Assembly: GCF_036013935.1 (NCBI RefSeq)
Contig: NZ_CP107902.1
Span: forward strand, 1,955,001-2,019,000
Direction of reading: 5' to 3'
Length of the DNA: 64,000 bases
Origin: Streptomyces sp. NBC_00461
GTDB lineage: Bacteria > Actinomycetota > Actinomycetes > Streptomycetales > Streptomycetaceae
Positions 1 to 8,529 of this stretch are shown here, piece by piece. Below the pieces are notes generated by a model that worked only from the letters and a program-made list of their open reading frames with translations, did not search any database and was not told where the DNA came from. The first letter of the stretch is position 1. Each line of letters starts with the position of its first letter. The translations under genes were made by a program, and so were the position numbers.

Positions 1-635
1 CCGGCCATCCGACCCTCGCCGAGGTGGCCGCCGACCCTCTGGGCGCCAACGCCCGCCTGGGCCGCTTCACCAACTCCACCAACCTCTTCGACCTGGCGGC
101 GGTCGCCGTCCCGGCCGGCGAGGTGAACGGCCTCCCGTTCGGCGTGATGCTGATCGGCCCGGCGTTCACGGACGACCGGCTCGCCCGGATCGCGGGCCTG
201 CTCCAGCCGGAGACCCGGCTGGCGGTGATGGGCGCCCACCTGACCGGCCAGCCCCTCAACGCCCAGCTCCTCGCCCTGGGAGCGCGCCTGGACCGGACGA
301 CCACGACGGCGCCGGTTTACCGCCTGCACGCCCTGCGCACAGCCCCTCCCAAGCCGGGGCTGGTCCACGTCGGCGAGGGAGGCGCGGAGATCGAGGCGGA
401 GGTGTGGCGCCTTCCGGCGGAGGGCCTGGGCCGTCTCCTGGCCACCCTCCCCCGCCCGATGACGCTGGGGAGCGTCGAACTCGCGGACGGCAGCCACGTC
501 CCCGGCTTCCTGTGCGAGCCATCAGCCCTCGCGGACGCCGAGGACATCACGTCGTACGGCGGCTGGCGTTCGTACCGTGATCGCCGGGACGAGCAGCTCC
601 CCGGCGATCCGAGCCGTCACCCCACCGACGAGTAG
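1..635 (+). CDS. atzF: Allophanate hydrolase, C-terminal part (5' end outside window)
   Basis: The reading frame is open from base 3 and ends at TAG 633-635, leaving about 210 residues. The first part looks like the end of an amidase-signature domain (ADPLGANARLGRFTN, then the PFGVMLIGPAF strand). The last 110 residues match the separate C-terminal domain of allophanate hydrolases, with EIEAEVWRLP and a closing DITSYGGWRSYR. The family splits allophanate into ammonia and CO2, the second half of the urea amidolyase route for using urea as nitrogen. The urea carboxylase partner would lie to the left and is not visible. The 3' end overlaps the convergent helicase gene by 19 bp, so there is no room for an intergenic terminator. 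Confidence 0.85.
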   Translation, partial: GHPTLAEVAADPLGANARLGRFTNSTNLFDLAAVAVPAGEVNGLPFGVMLIGPAFTDDRLARIAGLLQPETRLAVMGAHLTGQPLNAQLLALGARLDRTTTTAPVYRLHALRTAPPKPGLVHVGEGGAEIEAEVWRLPAEGLGRLLATLPRPMTLGSVELADGSHVPGFLCEPSALADAEDITSYGGWRSYRDRRDEQLPGDPSRHPTDE

Positions 636-3433
636 GCCACAACCCCCCGCAGCAACAGCTCCACGGCCTTGCGCGCGTTCTTCGCGACCGTGGACGACGC
701 ACCACCGGAGACAGGAGCCGCCGCCGAGATCTGCCCCAGCACGTCGATCACCTGCTTGCACCACCGCACGAAGTCACCCGCGGGCATCTCGGCCTCCCGC
801 AGGACCTCGTCGAGCCCCTTCCCACTGGCCCACATGTACGCGGCCCAGGCGAACCCGAGATCCGGCTCACGCTGGCCCACGCCCTCGGTCTGCGTGATCC
901 GGAAGTCCTCTTCCAGGGCATCCAGCCGCCCCCAGATCCGGACCATCTCACCGAGCGCGGCCTTCGCACTGCCGGACGGCAGCTTCGGCGCCATCGCATC
1001 GTCGCCGACCCGCGACTCGTACACCAACGCCGAGACGCAGGCGGCCAGTTCGGCGGGAGAAAGCCCCTCCCAGACCCCCGCCCGCAGACATTCGCTCGCC
1101 AGCAGATCGAGCTCGCCGTACAAGCGGGCCAGCCGCTTGCCGTGCTCGGTGACCTCGTCGGCCCGCAGGTAGTCCAGCTCGGTCAGCAGCGCCACGATCC
1201 GGTCGAAGGTCCGGGCGATCGTGTTCGTCCGGCCCTCGATACGACGCTCCAGCTGCGAGGTGTCCCGCATGAGGCGGTGATACCGCTCGGCCCAACGCGC
1301 ATGGTCCTCCCGGTCGTTGCACCCATGGCAGGGATGCGCCCGGATGGCGGTCCGCAGCCGTGCGATCTCGCGGTCGTCCGCCGCCTGGGACCGCTTCTTG
1401 CGGGCCCGCTCCGGCGGGATGTGGCCGGCCTTGGTGCGCAGCGCGGAGGCGAGGTCCCGACGGGACTGCGGTGAGCGCGGGTTGAAGGACTTCGGGATGC
1501 GCATCCGCTCCATGGCCTCGACCGGCACCGGGAAGTCCATCGACGCCAGCCGCTTGACCTGACGCTCGGCGGTGAGCACCAGCGGACGCGGCCCGTCGTG
1601 GTGTTCGAAGCCGCGGTGGCCGTTGGACCGCCCGGCGGGCAGGCCCGGGTCCAGCACCAGCGCCAGACCGGCGTACTTGCCCGCGGGTACGTGGATGACG
1701 TCGCCCGGCTTGAGCTTCTCCAGCGCGACGGCCGCCTCGGCACGCCGCTCGACAGCCCCCTGCCGCGCCAGCTCGGTCTCCCGGTCCTTGAGTTCACGAC
1801 GCAGTCGCGCGTAGTCCTCGAAGTCGCCCAGGTGGCAGGTCATGGAGGCCTTGTAGCCCTCCAGTCCCTCCTCGTTGCGCTGCACCTGCCGGGAGATGCC
1901 GACGACCGACTTGTCGGCCTGGAACTGCGCGAACGACGTCTCCAGCAGCTCACGCGAGCGGTGCCGGCCGAACTGCTCGACGAGGTTGACCGCCATGTTG
2001 TACGACGGCTTGAAGCTGGAGCGCAGCGGATACGTACGTGTGCCCGCAAGGCCCGCCAGATGCTCGGGACTTATCCCGCGCTGCCACAGCACCACGGCAT
2101 GGCCCTCGACGTCGATGCCCCTGCGCCCCGCACGCCCCGTCAGCTGTGTGTACTCGCCGGGTGTGATGTCGGCATGCTGCTCGCCGTTCCACTTGACGAG
2201 CTTCTCCAGCACCACCGAGCGGGCGGGCATGTTGATGCCGAGCGCCAGCGTCTCGGTCGCGAACACCGCCTTCACCAGGCCGCGGACGAAGAGCTCCTCG
2301 ACGACCTCCTTGAACGTCGGCAGCATGCCCGCGTGGTGGGCCGCTATACCGCGCTCCAGGCCCTCCAACCACTCGTAGTACCCGAGGACATGCAGGTCCT
2401 CGGTCGGAATCGAGGCCGTGCGCTCCTCGACGAGGGCGCGCACCTTCTCCCGCGCCTCGTCGTCGTTGAGCCGCAGTCCCGCGTACAGGCACTGCTGTAC
2501 GGCCGCCTCGCAGGCGGCGCGACTGAAGATGAACGTGATGGCGGGCAGCAGGCCCTCGGCGTCGAGCCGCTCGATGACCTCCGGGCGCCCCGGAGTCCAG
2601 ACCCGCGACCGCTGTCGGCGCTCCCGCTCGCGGTCGGCCTCACGCATGGCGCGGCCCCGTCTGCGGTCCTGGTACGACGGGCGCTGCGCCTCCATCCGGG
2701 CCAGCCGCGTGAGGTCGGGGTTGACGGCCTTCTTGTTGCCCTCGCCCTCCTCGAACAGGTCGTACATCCGCCGCCCGGCGAGTACGTGCTGAAACAGCGG
2801 CACGGGCCGGTGCTCGGAGACGATCACCTCGGTGTGGCCGCGGACGGTGTCGAGCCAGTCGCCGAACTCCTCGGCGTTGGAGACGGTCGCAGAGAGCGAG
2901 ACGAGCGTGACCGACTCGGGCAGGTGGATGATCACCTCTTCCCATACGGCACCACGGAAGCGGTCGGAGAGGTAGTGCACCTCGTCCATGACCACGTGGC
3001 CGAGGCCCAGGAGGGTCTGCGAGCCCGCGTAGAGCATGTTCCGCAGCACCTCGGTGGTCATCACGACGACCGGTGCATCGGAGTTGACGCTGTTGTCGCC
3101 GGTGAGCAGGCCGACCTTGTCCGCGCCGTAACGGCGGGACAGGTCTGCGTACTTCTGGTTCGACAGTGCCTTGATGGGGGTCGTGTAGAAGCACTTCTTG
3201 CCCTGCTGGAGGGCGAGGTGGACGGCGAACTCGCCCACGATCGTCTTGCCGGAGCCGGTGGGCGCGGCGACCAGCACGCCCTTGCCCGCCTCGAGAGCCT
3301 GGCAGGCCTCGATCTGGAAGGGGTCGAGGCCGAAGTCGTACATCTCGCGGAACGAGGCGAGCGCGGTGGCCTGGTCGGCAGCGCGCCTGCGGGCAGCCGC
3401 GTACCGCTCAGCCGGGGAGAGGTCCTCTGTCAT
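617..3433 (-). CDS. helY: Ski2/Mtr4-like DEAD/DEVH-box helicase (HelY type)
   Basis: A 938-residue superfamily 2 helicase. Walker A is APTGSGKT near residues 57-64 and the motif II box is DEVH at 150-153. The Ski2-type core (ETLALGINMPARSVV, QLTGRAGRRG) is followed by a long C-terminal part resembling the DSHCT region of Mtr4/Ski2 proteins. The ATG at 3433 is preferred to an upstream start at 3538 because a GAAAG element lies just before it and the first 35 codons of the longer frame look like leader sequence. The family unwinds RNA or DNA using ATP; the mycobacterial HelY is the closest relative I recall, and it also sits beside tatC there. The exact substrate is unknown. Confidence 0.9.
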   Translation of the reverse strand: MTEDLSPAERYAAARRRAADQATALASFREMYDFGLDPFQIEACQALEAGKGVLVAAPTGSGKTIVGEFAVHLALQQGKKCFYTTPIKALSNQKYADLSRRYGADKVGLLTGDNSVNSDAPVVVMTTEVLRNMLYAGSQTLLGLGHVVMDEVHYLSDRFRGAVWEEVIIHLPESVTLVSLSATVSNAEEFGDWLDTVRGHTEVIVSEHRPVPLFQHVLAGRRMYDLFEEGEGNKKAVNPDLTRLARMEAQRPSYQDRRRGRAMREADRERERRQRSRVWTPGRPEVIERLDAEGLLPAITFIFSRAACEAAVQQCLYAGLRLNDDEAREKVRALVEERTASIPTEDLHVLGYYEWLEGLERGIAAHHAGMLPTFKEVVEELFVRGLVKAVFATETLALGINMPARSVVLEKLVKWNGEQHADITPGEYTQLTGRAGRRGIDVEGHAVVLWQRGISPEHLAGLAGTRTYPLRSSFKPSYNMAVNLVEQFGRHRSRELLETSFAQFQADKSVVGISRQVQRNEEGLEGYKASMTCHLGDFEDYARLRRELKDRETELARQGAVERRAEAAVALEKLKPGDVIHVPAGKYAGLALVLDPGLPAGRSNGHRGFEHHDGPRPLVLTAERQVKRLASMDFPVPVEAMERMRIPKSFNPRSPQSRRDLASALRTKAGHIPPERARKKRSQAADDREIARLRTAIRAHPCHGCNDREDHARWAERYHRLMRDTSQLERRIEGRTNTIARTFDRIVALLTELDYLRADEVTEHGKRLARLYGELDLLASECLRAGVWEGLSPAELAACVSALVYESRVGDDAMAPKLPSGSAKAALGEMVRIWGRLDALEEDFRITQTEGVGQREPDLGFAWAAYMWASGKGLDEVLREAEMPAGDFVRWCKQVIDVLGQISAAAPVSGGASSTVAKNARKAVELLLRGVVAYSSVG

Positions 3434-3503
3434 CGTGCTTTCGAGCGTACCGGGCCCCACTGACAACAGGACGATCATTATCCGGAACATGGGCCGCCAA
3501 ACG

Positions 3504-3545
3504 CCGAGAGGTGCCCTCGTCACCAGGGACGGGGGCACCTCTCGG
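3504..3545 (-). terminator. Hairpin terminator after tatC
   Basis: A perfect 13-bp stem (3504-3516 with 3533-3545) around a 16-nt loop lies 20 bp past the tatC stop, between tatC and the helicase gene. It has no strong T tract, which is common in high-GC terminators. Confidence 0.75.
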
Positions 3546-3565
3546 TGTGCGGTTCGATCGGGGGC

Positions 3566-4513
3566 TCAGGTCACGTCGTCATAGCCGTTGACCCGGTCCG
3601 AACTCGCCTGCTCGGGCAGCGCCGGGCTGGCGGAGACGGTCTCGACCTCGCCGACGTCCTCGGGGGTGAGGTCCAGGTCCGAGGCCTCGTCGTCGTCGGG
3701 GCCCTCGGCCTCGCGCCGCTGCCTGCGCTTGTCGTTGAGCAGGGAGAAGATCACCGCGCCGAAGTACAGCACCCAGATCGGTCCGGCGAGGGCCAGCATG
3801 GTCAGCGGGTCGGTGCTCGGAGTGGCGACGGCCGCGAAGACCGTGATCGCCATGATCATCCCGCGCCACCAGCCGAGCATCCGCTTGCCGGTGATCAACC
3901 CGGTGAGGTTGAGGAAGACCAGCAGCAGGGGCAGCTCGAAGGAGAGACCGAAGACCAGCACCATCCGCAGCACCAGGTCGAGGAGGTCGTCCAGGGGCAG
4001 CAGGTTCGACGTGCCCTGCGGTGTGAAGCCGAGCAGGACCTTCGCGGTGGTGGGCAGCACCGAGTAGGAGAAGTAGGCGCCCATCATGAACAGCGGGGCG
4101 CCGGTGCCGACGAACGCGTAGGCGTACTTCTTCTCGTGCCTGTGCAGACCGGGCGCGACGAAGGCCCACAGCTGGTACAGCCAGACCGGCGAGGCCAGCA
4201 CGACACCCGCCATCAGCGACACCTTGAGCGCCAGCGTGAAGGGGGCCAGCAGACCGTTGATGGTGATCTGCGCGCAGGGGTGACCGGACCTCGTCTTGGC
4301 CAGCTGCTCAAACGTCTGATCACAGCCGACCGAGTCGAGGATCGGCTTGGTGAGCAGATTGATGATGTCGTTGTAGAAGAAGGCGGCCACCGTCGTGACG
4401 ACGATGATGGCCAGTATGGCCTTCGCGAGCCGGTTGCGGAGCTCGCGAAGGTGATCCGCGAGGGGCATCCTCCCCTCGGGATCCTTCTCCTTGTTGGGGG
4501 CAGGCTTCAGCAA
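3566..4513 (-). CDS. tatC: Twin-arginine translocase subunit TatC
   Basis: A 315-residue polytopic membrane protein with the TatC hallmarks: an N-terminal cytoplasmic segment HLRELRNRL, about six hydrophobic segments, a QLWAFVAPGLHRHEKK loop and an FELPLLLVFL segment. TatC recognises twin-arginine signal peptides and nucleates the Tat pore for export of folded proteins. The start is TTG at 4513 with GAGGAC six bases upstream. It lies 47 bp downstream of tatA in the same direction, so the two are probably co-transcribed; no tatB is seen here. The C-terminal 60 residues are an acidic cytoplasmic tail (DDDEASDLDLTPEDVGE), longer than in Proteobacteria. Confidence 0.95.
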   Translation of the reverse strand: MLKPAPNKEKDPEGRMPLADHLRELRNRLAKAILAIIVVTTVAAFFYNDIINLLTKPILDSVGCDQTFEQLAKTRSGHPCAQITINGLLAPFTLALKVSLMAGVVLASPVWLYQLWAFVAPGLHRHEKKYAYAFVGTGAPLFMMGAYFSYSVLPTTAKVLLGFTPQGTSNLLPLDDLLDLVLRMVLVFGLSFELPLLLVFLNLTGLITGKRMLGWWRGMIMAITVFAAVATPSTDPLTMLALAGPIWVLYFGAVIFSLLNDKRRQRREAEGPDDDEASDLDLTPEDVGEVETVSASPALPEQASSDRVNGYDDVT

Positions 4514-4560
4514 CCCACGTCCTCATCTCGTGCGGCGGACCCACAGGGTCCGGCCCTGCG

Positions 4561-4848
4561 TCAGCGCTTGGTCGAATCCGTCGGCTCGGTGACCGGACGC
4601 GAGCTGGTCACGTCGCCGGGAGAGGCCTGGATGGTGCGCTGGGCCGGGGGCTGCTCGTCGGTGTTGGGCGGGCCGGCCGGGGTGGCCGTGCTGTTGCCCT
4701 CGTCCTTCATCGCCTTGGCCTCACTCTTGAGGATGCGAGCGGACTTGCCGAGCGAGCGCGCCATGTCGGGAAGCTTCTTCGCGCCGAACAGCAAGATGAC
4801 GACGACGAGGATGAGAATGATCTCGGGGGCGCCGAGCCTTCCGAACAT
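4561..4848 (-). CDS. tatA: Twin-arginine translocase subunit TatA
   Basis: A 95-residue protein with one N-terminal membrane helix ([19 protein letters not shown]), the conserved FG hinge, an amphipathic helix ([19 protein letters not shown]) and a hydrophilic Pro/Thr/Gln-rich tail, the standard TatA layout. TatA oligomers form the translocation path recruited by TatC. It heads a tatA-tatC operon. About 40-70 bp upstream of its start is an unusual array of three GTCCGAC-type half-sites (4890-4916), suggesting transcription control. Confidence 0.95.
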   Translation of the reverse strand: MFGRLGAPEIILILVVVILLFGAKKLPDMARSLGKSARILKSEAKAMKDEGNSTATPAGPPNTDEQPPAQRTIQASPGDVTSSRPVTEPTDSTKR

Positions 4849-4889
4849 AAGTCTTTACCTTCTCACCGAGGCGACTGGGGGTGCGTCCT

Positions 4890-4916
4890 GTCCGACCGGT
4901 CGGACATATGTCCGAC
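4890..4916 (-). promoter_or_regulatory. Triple half-site palindrome array before tatA
   Basis: Three 7-bp half-sites in alternating orientation: GTCCGAC (4890-4896), GTCGGAC (4899-4905) and GTCCGAC (4910-4916), spaced by 2 and 4 bp. Together they form two overlapping perfect palindromes, TCCGACCGGTCGGA (4891-4904) and GTCGGACATATGTCCGAC (4899-4916). This is the form of an operator for a dimeric repressor; the protein that binds it is unknown. Confidence 0.6.
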
Positions 4917-5219
4917 TGACCGTGTTGACAGCGATCGTAACGCTCAGGGGTAAACGTGAGGCAATCCCCGTGCGTACTCCCGGTTCGCGGTCCGGGCCTC
5001 GTTCTCCGGGCCGCGACCAGCAGCGTACCTGCCGGGGGTGCCCTGGTGACAGGTCGAAGTGACCCAAACCGCCTCAGCCGCAGGACTCACTCGCTTCGCA
5101 GGCAGGGCCAACCGGCCTGTCCGGCGGATCAGGCCGACTGGAAGGGACTGCGCCTTGTCGCCGACCCGAGCGGGGTCTGGTGCGTGCGGCTGCAAGGCGG
5201 AGGAGGGAGTCGACGCGAT

Positions 5220-5258
5220 GGGGGTCCCCCCGCTTGAGCGGAGCCGAGAGTGGGGGAG
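5220..5258. repeat. Streptomyces-type GC-rich intergenic repeat
   Basis: A 39-bp element beginning GGGGGTCCCCCCGC and ending GAGAGTGGGGGAG, with C-rich and G-rich ends able to fold back. I recall near-identical elements between many genes in Streptomyces genomes; only one copy is present in this window, so the repeat status rests on memory. Confidence 0.5.
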
Positions 5259-5371
5259 TCGGCGAGTGACGACAACGCCGCTGAGGGTCCCCTCCCTCAC
5301 GCCTTCAAGGCAGTGGAGGAGTGCGCGCCAGACCCCGCGACGCCGGCATGATCCACCGGACGGACCCTAGT

Positions 5372-5566
5372 CTAGAGGGAGTCCACTGCGCGGGCGGTAC
5401 TCGCGGCGGCCCGCTCCAGATCCTCGGCGGCCCTGTTGATACGGCGTGCGGAGTCCGCGACCTGCCTGCCCAGACGCTGTGCCTCCAGGAACAGCCGGAC
5501 CGCGAAGATCCCGAGCACCGCGAGACCCAGAAAACCCACAGCTACCGCGAACATCGCCCAGAACAT
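5372..5566 (-). CDS. Small conserved membrane protein, function unknown
   Basis: 64 residues: one N-terminal hydrophobic helix (FAVAVGFLGLAVLGIFAVRLF) followed by a charged helix with heptad-like spacing (QVADSARRINRAAEDLERAAAS). I do not recognise a named family. The architecture, a membrane anchor plus short amphipathic or coiled helix, recalls DUF948-like or TatA-like small proteins, but the FG hinge of TatA is absent. It lies between tatA and pafC in the same orientation. A TAGGCT box about 7 bp before the ATG and the lack of a ribosome-binding site suggest a leaderless transcript. Confidence 0.7.
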   Translation of the reverse strand: MFWAMFAVAVGFLGLAVLGIFAVRLFLEAQRLGRQVADSARRINRAAEDLERAAASTARAVDSL

Positions 5567-5649
5567 GAGCCGAGCCTAGACGGTTCGGAGAGGCTTCGTC
5601 CTCTCGCGGCGGCCGAGGGCCCGAGGAAACGCAGGCACGGGTGACTCGC

Positions 5650-5955
5650 TCAATTCGCGCGCTGAACCGTGCCGTGCAGTCGCAGTGTCCTGACCCCGCC
5701 GCCGGTCAGCAGCTCCACGATCCGCTCCCCCGCCGGCTTGCGTACCGAGGCGCCGCAGTCGGGGCAGGTGAAGGAGTAGAACGTGGTGCGGCTCGTGGCG
5801 CCGATCGCGAGGCGCAGGGCAGCGGCGGCGAGCTCGAAGCTGCCGCGGCAGTCCGGGCAGCCCGCCCGGAACGTCACCGGCGACACGCTTCTCATCCCGC
5901 CGAAGGCTGCTGCCACCGACATGCCCTGCACATCAGACATCGACGACTCGCTCAA
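5650..5955 (-). CDS. Small zinc-ribbon protein coupled to pafC
   Basis: 101 residues with two CPDC knuckles about 30 residues apart (CPDCRGSF and CPDCGASV), a likely four-cysteine zinc ribbon. The frame can start at TTG 5955, overlapping the pafC stop as TTGA, or at an ATG at 5940. Either way it follows pafC without a gap, implying translational coupling and a shared transcript with pafB-pafC. The product has no enzyme motif; a nucleic-acid or protein-binding role would be a guess. Confidence 0.7.
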   Translation of the reverse strand: MSESSMSDVQGMSVAAAFGGMRSVSPVTFRAGCPDCRGSFELAAAALRLAIGATSRTTFYSFTCPDCGASVRKPAGERIVELLTGGGVRTLRLHGTVQRAN

Positions 5956-6995
5956 AGGCCCTGCTCCCGCCTGTCGTGCTGCCCGTCCTGAACCGCCTGC
6001 CCGCCCTGCGCCTCGACCCCGTCGTACGCCGACAACGCCTCCCGGGCCGCCTGCCGCGCGCTGTCGGCAAGGTCGCGCGGGGCGACGATCCGGCCGTCGC
6101 GCCCGAGCCGCAGCGCCAGTCGCCTGAGCGAGGTCGGGTCGGGCGTGCGCAAGGTGATACGCAGCCCGCCGTCCGCAAGCTCATCCGCACTGTCGTGCGG
6201 GTAGTACTCCGCGACCCAGCGGCCACCCGGACCGACCTCGACAACGACCTCCGGGTCCTCGGCGGCGGGTTGCACCAACGCCTCCGACAGATCCCTCAGT
6301 TCGATCTCGGGCGGCGCCGACGGCTCGTCCAGGATCTTGATCTCGGCGACCCGGTCGAGCCGAAAGGTACGGCGCGCCTCGGAGCGGCGGCACCAGGCCT
6401 CCACGTACGTGTGCCCGACGCTGACGAGCCGGATGGGGTCGATCTCGCGCTCGGTGAGCTCGTCGCGCGCGGGCGAGTAGTAGCGGATCCACAGACGGCG
6501 GCGCTCCGAGATCGCACGGTCGACGTCGGCGAAGACGCCGCCCTCGGACTCGAAGGTCACGGACAGCCGGGAGCTGGCGCCCGCCGCCTCGCCGGCCGCG
6601 GTCTCCAGCTTGGCGGTGGCCCGCAGCAGCGCCTGCCGGTCGCTCTCCCGCAGGCCGGGCAGGGTGGACACCGCGCGGGCGGCCACCAGCAGCGCCGTCG
6701 CCTCGTCGGCGGCCAGCCGCAGCGGCTCCGCCGTCTCCTCGCCGAGAGCGGCGGGGTTGTGCCACCAGATGCGCTCGCCGTCGGTGTCGATGTCCAGCAG
6801 GTCGCCACCGCGGAAGCTGGTGCCACACATGGGCAGCACGTCGAGGTCGGAGACCAGCTCGTCCTCGGTGATACCGAAGGCACGGGCGACGTCCTCGACC
6901 CGGGCTCCGGGGCGCTCCTTCAGATACGTCACCAGCGAGAGCATCCGCCGGGTCTGGTCGATGGCGTTCACGGGCCTGACCGGTTTGCCTGCCAC
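5952..6995 (-). CDS. pafC: WYL-domain transcriptional regulator PafC
   Basis: 347 residues: an N-terminal winged helix-turn-helix (RRMLSLVTYLKERPGARVEDVARAF starts it) and a WYL domain in the middle (RRLWIRYYSPARDELTEREIDP), then a C-terminal extension. The GTG at 6995 is chosen because it sits 19 bp after the pafB stop with a GGAG-rich leader, whereas the longer frame runs into pafB. In mycobacteria PafB and PafC form a heterodimer that activates a RecA-independent DNA-damage regulon. Here they precede the FKBP/pafA genes in the orientation typical of actinobacteria. Confidence 0.9.
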   Translation of the reverse strand: MAGKPVRPVNAIDQTRRMLSLVTYLKERPGARVEDVARAFGITEDELVSDLDVLPMCGTSFRGGDLLDIDTDGERIWWHNPAALGEETAEPLRLAADEATALLVAARAVSTLPGLRESDRQALLRATAKLETAAGEAAGASSRLSVTFESEGGVFADVDRAISERRRLWIRYYSPARDELTEREIDPIRLVSVGHTYVEAWCRRSEARRTFRLDRVAEIKILDEPSAPPEIELRDLSEALVQPAAEDPEVVVEVGPGGRWVAEYYPHDSADELADGGLRITLRTPDPTSLRRLALRLGRDGRIVAPRDLADSARQAAREALSAYDGVEAQGGQAVQDGQHDRREQGL

Positions 6996-7014
6996 TGTCT
7001 TGCTCCGCTCCCCC

Positions 7015-7968
7015 TCAGCCCTTGGCCACGGCACGCAGCCGGTCGACCACGTCCGCACGCAGCTCGGCCGGCTCCAGCACCACCACGTCCGGCCCGAACT
7101 CCACCAGCCAGGCATCCAGCCCGTGCCCGTACGGAATCTCCAACTCGTCCCAGCCGCCGGCGAGTTCCCGCACCGCGGTGGCCTTCGCCCGAAGGGGGTA
7201 CCCCGCCTCCGAACGCAGCCGGATCAGCGCGGAGCGGTCGGCGGTCTCCCCCGCCCAGCTCGCGACGGTCTCACGGACCGTCACCACATCGGGGATCTCG
7301 GCGGTGAACCGCCCGCTGCGACTGCGCACCTTGCCGGTGATCCGGGACAGCCTGAAGACCCGCTCGGCTCCGCGGTCGCGGTCCCAGCCGGCCAGGTACC
7401 AGTGGCCGCGCCAGCACTCCAGCGCCCACGGCTCCACATGCCGGGGCTCGGGACGCGCGGCGGTGGCCTTGCGGTAGTCGAAGACGACCGGGCGGCGGTC
7501 GCGGCAGGCCAGCATCAGCGGCTCGAACGCGGCCTCGTGCACAGGGATCCGGGGCTCCAGCGCGCCGTGCGCCTCGTACGGATCCACGTCCTCGGGGAGG
7601 CCTGCCGCGCGCAGCTTCTGCAGGGCGCCGCTGGCCGCGCCCGCGAGTCGGGCCTGCTGCCACACCTTGGCGGCGAGACCGAGGGCCGCGGCCTCCTCGG
7701 CGTCGAGGGTGATGGGCGGCAGTCGGTTGCTGTCGCGGCGGGCGAGGTAGCCCACCTCGCCGTCGAGGTTCTCGACCGTCTCGATGACCAGGCCGAGTTC
7801 GCGCAGATCGTCCTTGTCCCGCTCGAACATGCGGCTGAAGGAGTCGTCGGATCCCGCTTCGAGGTAGGCCTCGATGGACTCACGCAGCTCGCGCTTGCTG
7901 AGCGGCCGCCGCGTCCCGAGCAGACACAGCGCCAGGTTCATCAGCCGCTCGGCCTTGGCAATGGCCAT
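7015..7968 (-). CDS. pafB: WYL-domain transcriptional regulator PafB
   Basis: 317 residues: an N-terminal HTH (AERLMNLALCLLGTRRPLSKRELRE), a WYL domain (RRPVVFDYRKATAARPEPRHVEPW) and the C-terminal WYL extension. It has the same architecture as PafC, encoded 19 bp downstream, so the pair probably arose by duplication and forms the PafBC heterodimer. The ATG at 7968 follows an AGGGAGGCGAAGGG leader. Despite the name 'proteasome accessory factor', the established role is transcription activation after DNA damage rather than proteolysis. Confidence 0.9.
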   Translation of the reverse strand: MAIAKAERLMNLALCLLGTRRPLSKRELRESIEAYLEAGSDDSFSRMFERDKDDLRELGLVIETVENLDGEVGYLARRDSNRLPPITLDAEEAAALGLAAKVWQQARLAGAASGALQKLRAAGLPEDVDPYEAHGALEPRIPVHEAAFEPLMLACRDRRPVVFDYRKATAARPEPRHVEPWALECWRGHWYLAGWDRDRGAERVFRLSRITGKVRSRSGRFTAEIPDVVTVRETVASWAGETADRSALIRLRSEAGYPLRAKATAVRELAGGWDELEIPYGHGLDAWLVEFGPDVVVLEPAELRADVVDRLRAVAKG

Positions 7969-8041
7969 CGACGCCCTTCGCCTCCCTATGGTGCTTTACG
8001 ACGATGACCGTACCGCCCCGAAGTGGCGGGACAAAAGCCGA

Positions 8042-8068
8042 GGGCCCATGCCAGACAGGCATGGGCCC
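8042..8068 (-). terminator. Intrinsic terminator after the small FKBP gene
   Basis: An 11-bp perfect stem (8042-8052 with 8058-8068), 5-nt loop AGACA, followed on the minus strand by CGGCTTTTG. It lies 30 bp past the FKBP stop and separates it from pafB. Confidence 0.8.
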
Positions 8069-8097
8069 CAGGTGATCGGGTCCGGTCGCTGCGGCGA

Positions 8098-8469
8098 TCA
8101 GACCGCGACGAGGTCGACCACGAAGATCAGGGTCTCGCCCGGCTTGATCGCCGGCGTCGGGCTCTGGTTGCCGTAGGCGAGGTGGGCGGGGATGGTCAGC
8201 TGGCGACGGCCGCCGACCTTCATGCCCTGCACGCCCTGGTCCCAGCCCTTGATGACCCGGCCGCCGCCGAGCGGGAAGCGGAAGGGCGTGCCGCGGTTCC
8301 AGCTGGCGTCGAACTCCTCGCCGGTGCTGAAGGCAACGCCGACGTAGTGGACGGTGACGGTCTGGCCCGCCTGCGCCACAGCGCCGTCGCCCTCCCAGAT
8401 GTCCTTGATCTCGAGGTCCGCCGGGGCTTCGCCCTCAGGGAAGTCGATCTCGGGCTTCTCGATGCTCAC
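8098..8469 (-). CDS. FKBP-type peptidyl-prolyl cis-trans isomerase
   Basis: A 123-residue single-domain FKBP. Visible landmarks are VTVHYVGVAFSTGEEFDASW, FPLGGGRVIKGWDQGVQGMKVGG and AYGNQSPTPAI, covering the FK506-binding pocket including the central Trp-Asp region and the C-terminal hydrophobic strand. There is no signal peptide, so it acts in the cytoplasm as a folding helper. GTG at 8469 is used because AGGAG lies just upstream. It follows a larger FKBP lipoprotein gene by 60 bp, and the two are probably co-transcribed. Confidence 0.92.
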   Translation of the reverse strand: MSIEKPEIDFPEGEAPADLEIKDIWEGDGAVAQAGQTVTVHYVGVAFSTGEEFDASWNRGTPFRFPLGGGRVIKGWDQGVQGMKVGGRRQLTIPAHLAYGNQSPTPAIKPGETLIFVVDLVAV

Positions 8470-8529
8470 GTCTCTAGCTCCTGCTTGTCTGCGGAAAGGC
8501 AACACGCACAGTCTTACACCTCGACGACG

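Larger units (their letters stand above)
4849..5371. other. 523-bp non-coding region upstream of tatA
   Basis: No convincing gene; the short frames here overlap each other and lack family resemblance. It holds a palindromic half-site array at 4890-4916, close to tatA, and a 39-bp GC-rich element at 5220-5258 resembling a common Streptomyces intergenic repeat. The tatA promoter must lie here, but I could not place clear -35/-10 boxes. Confidence 0.6.
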
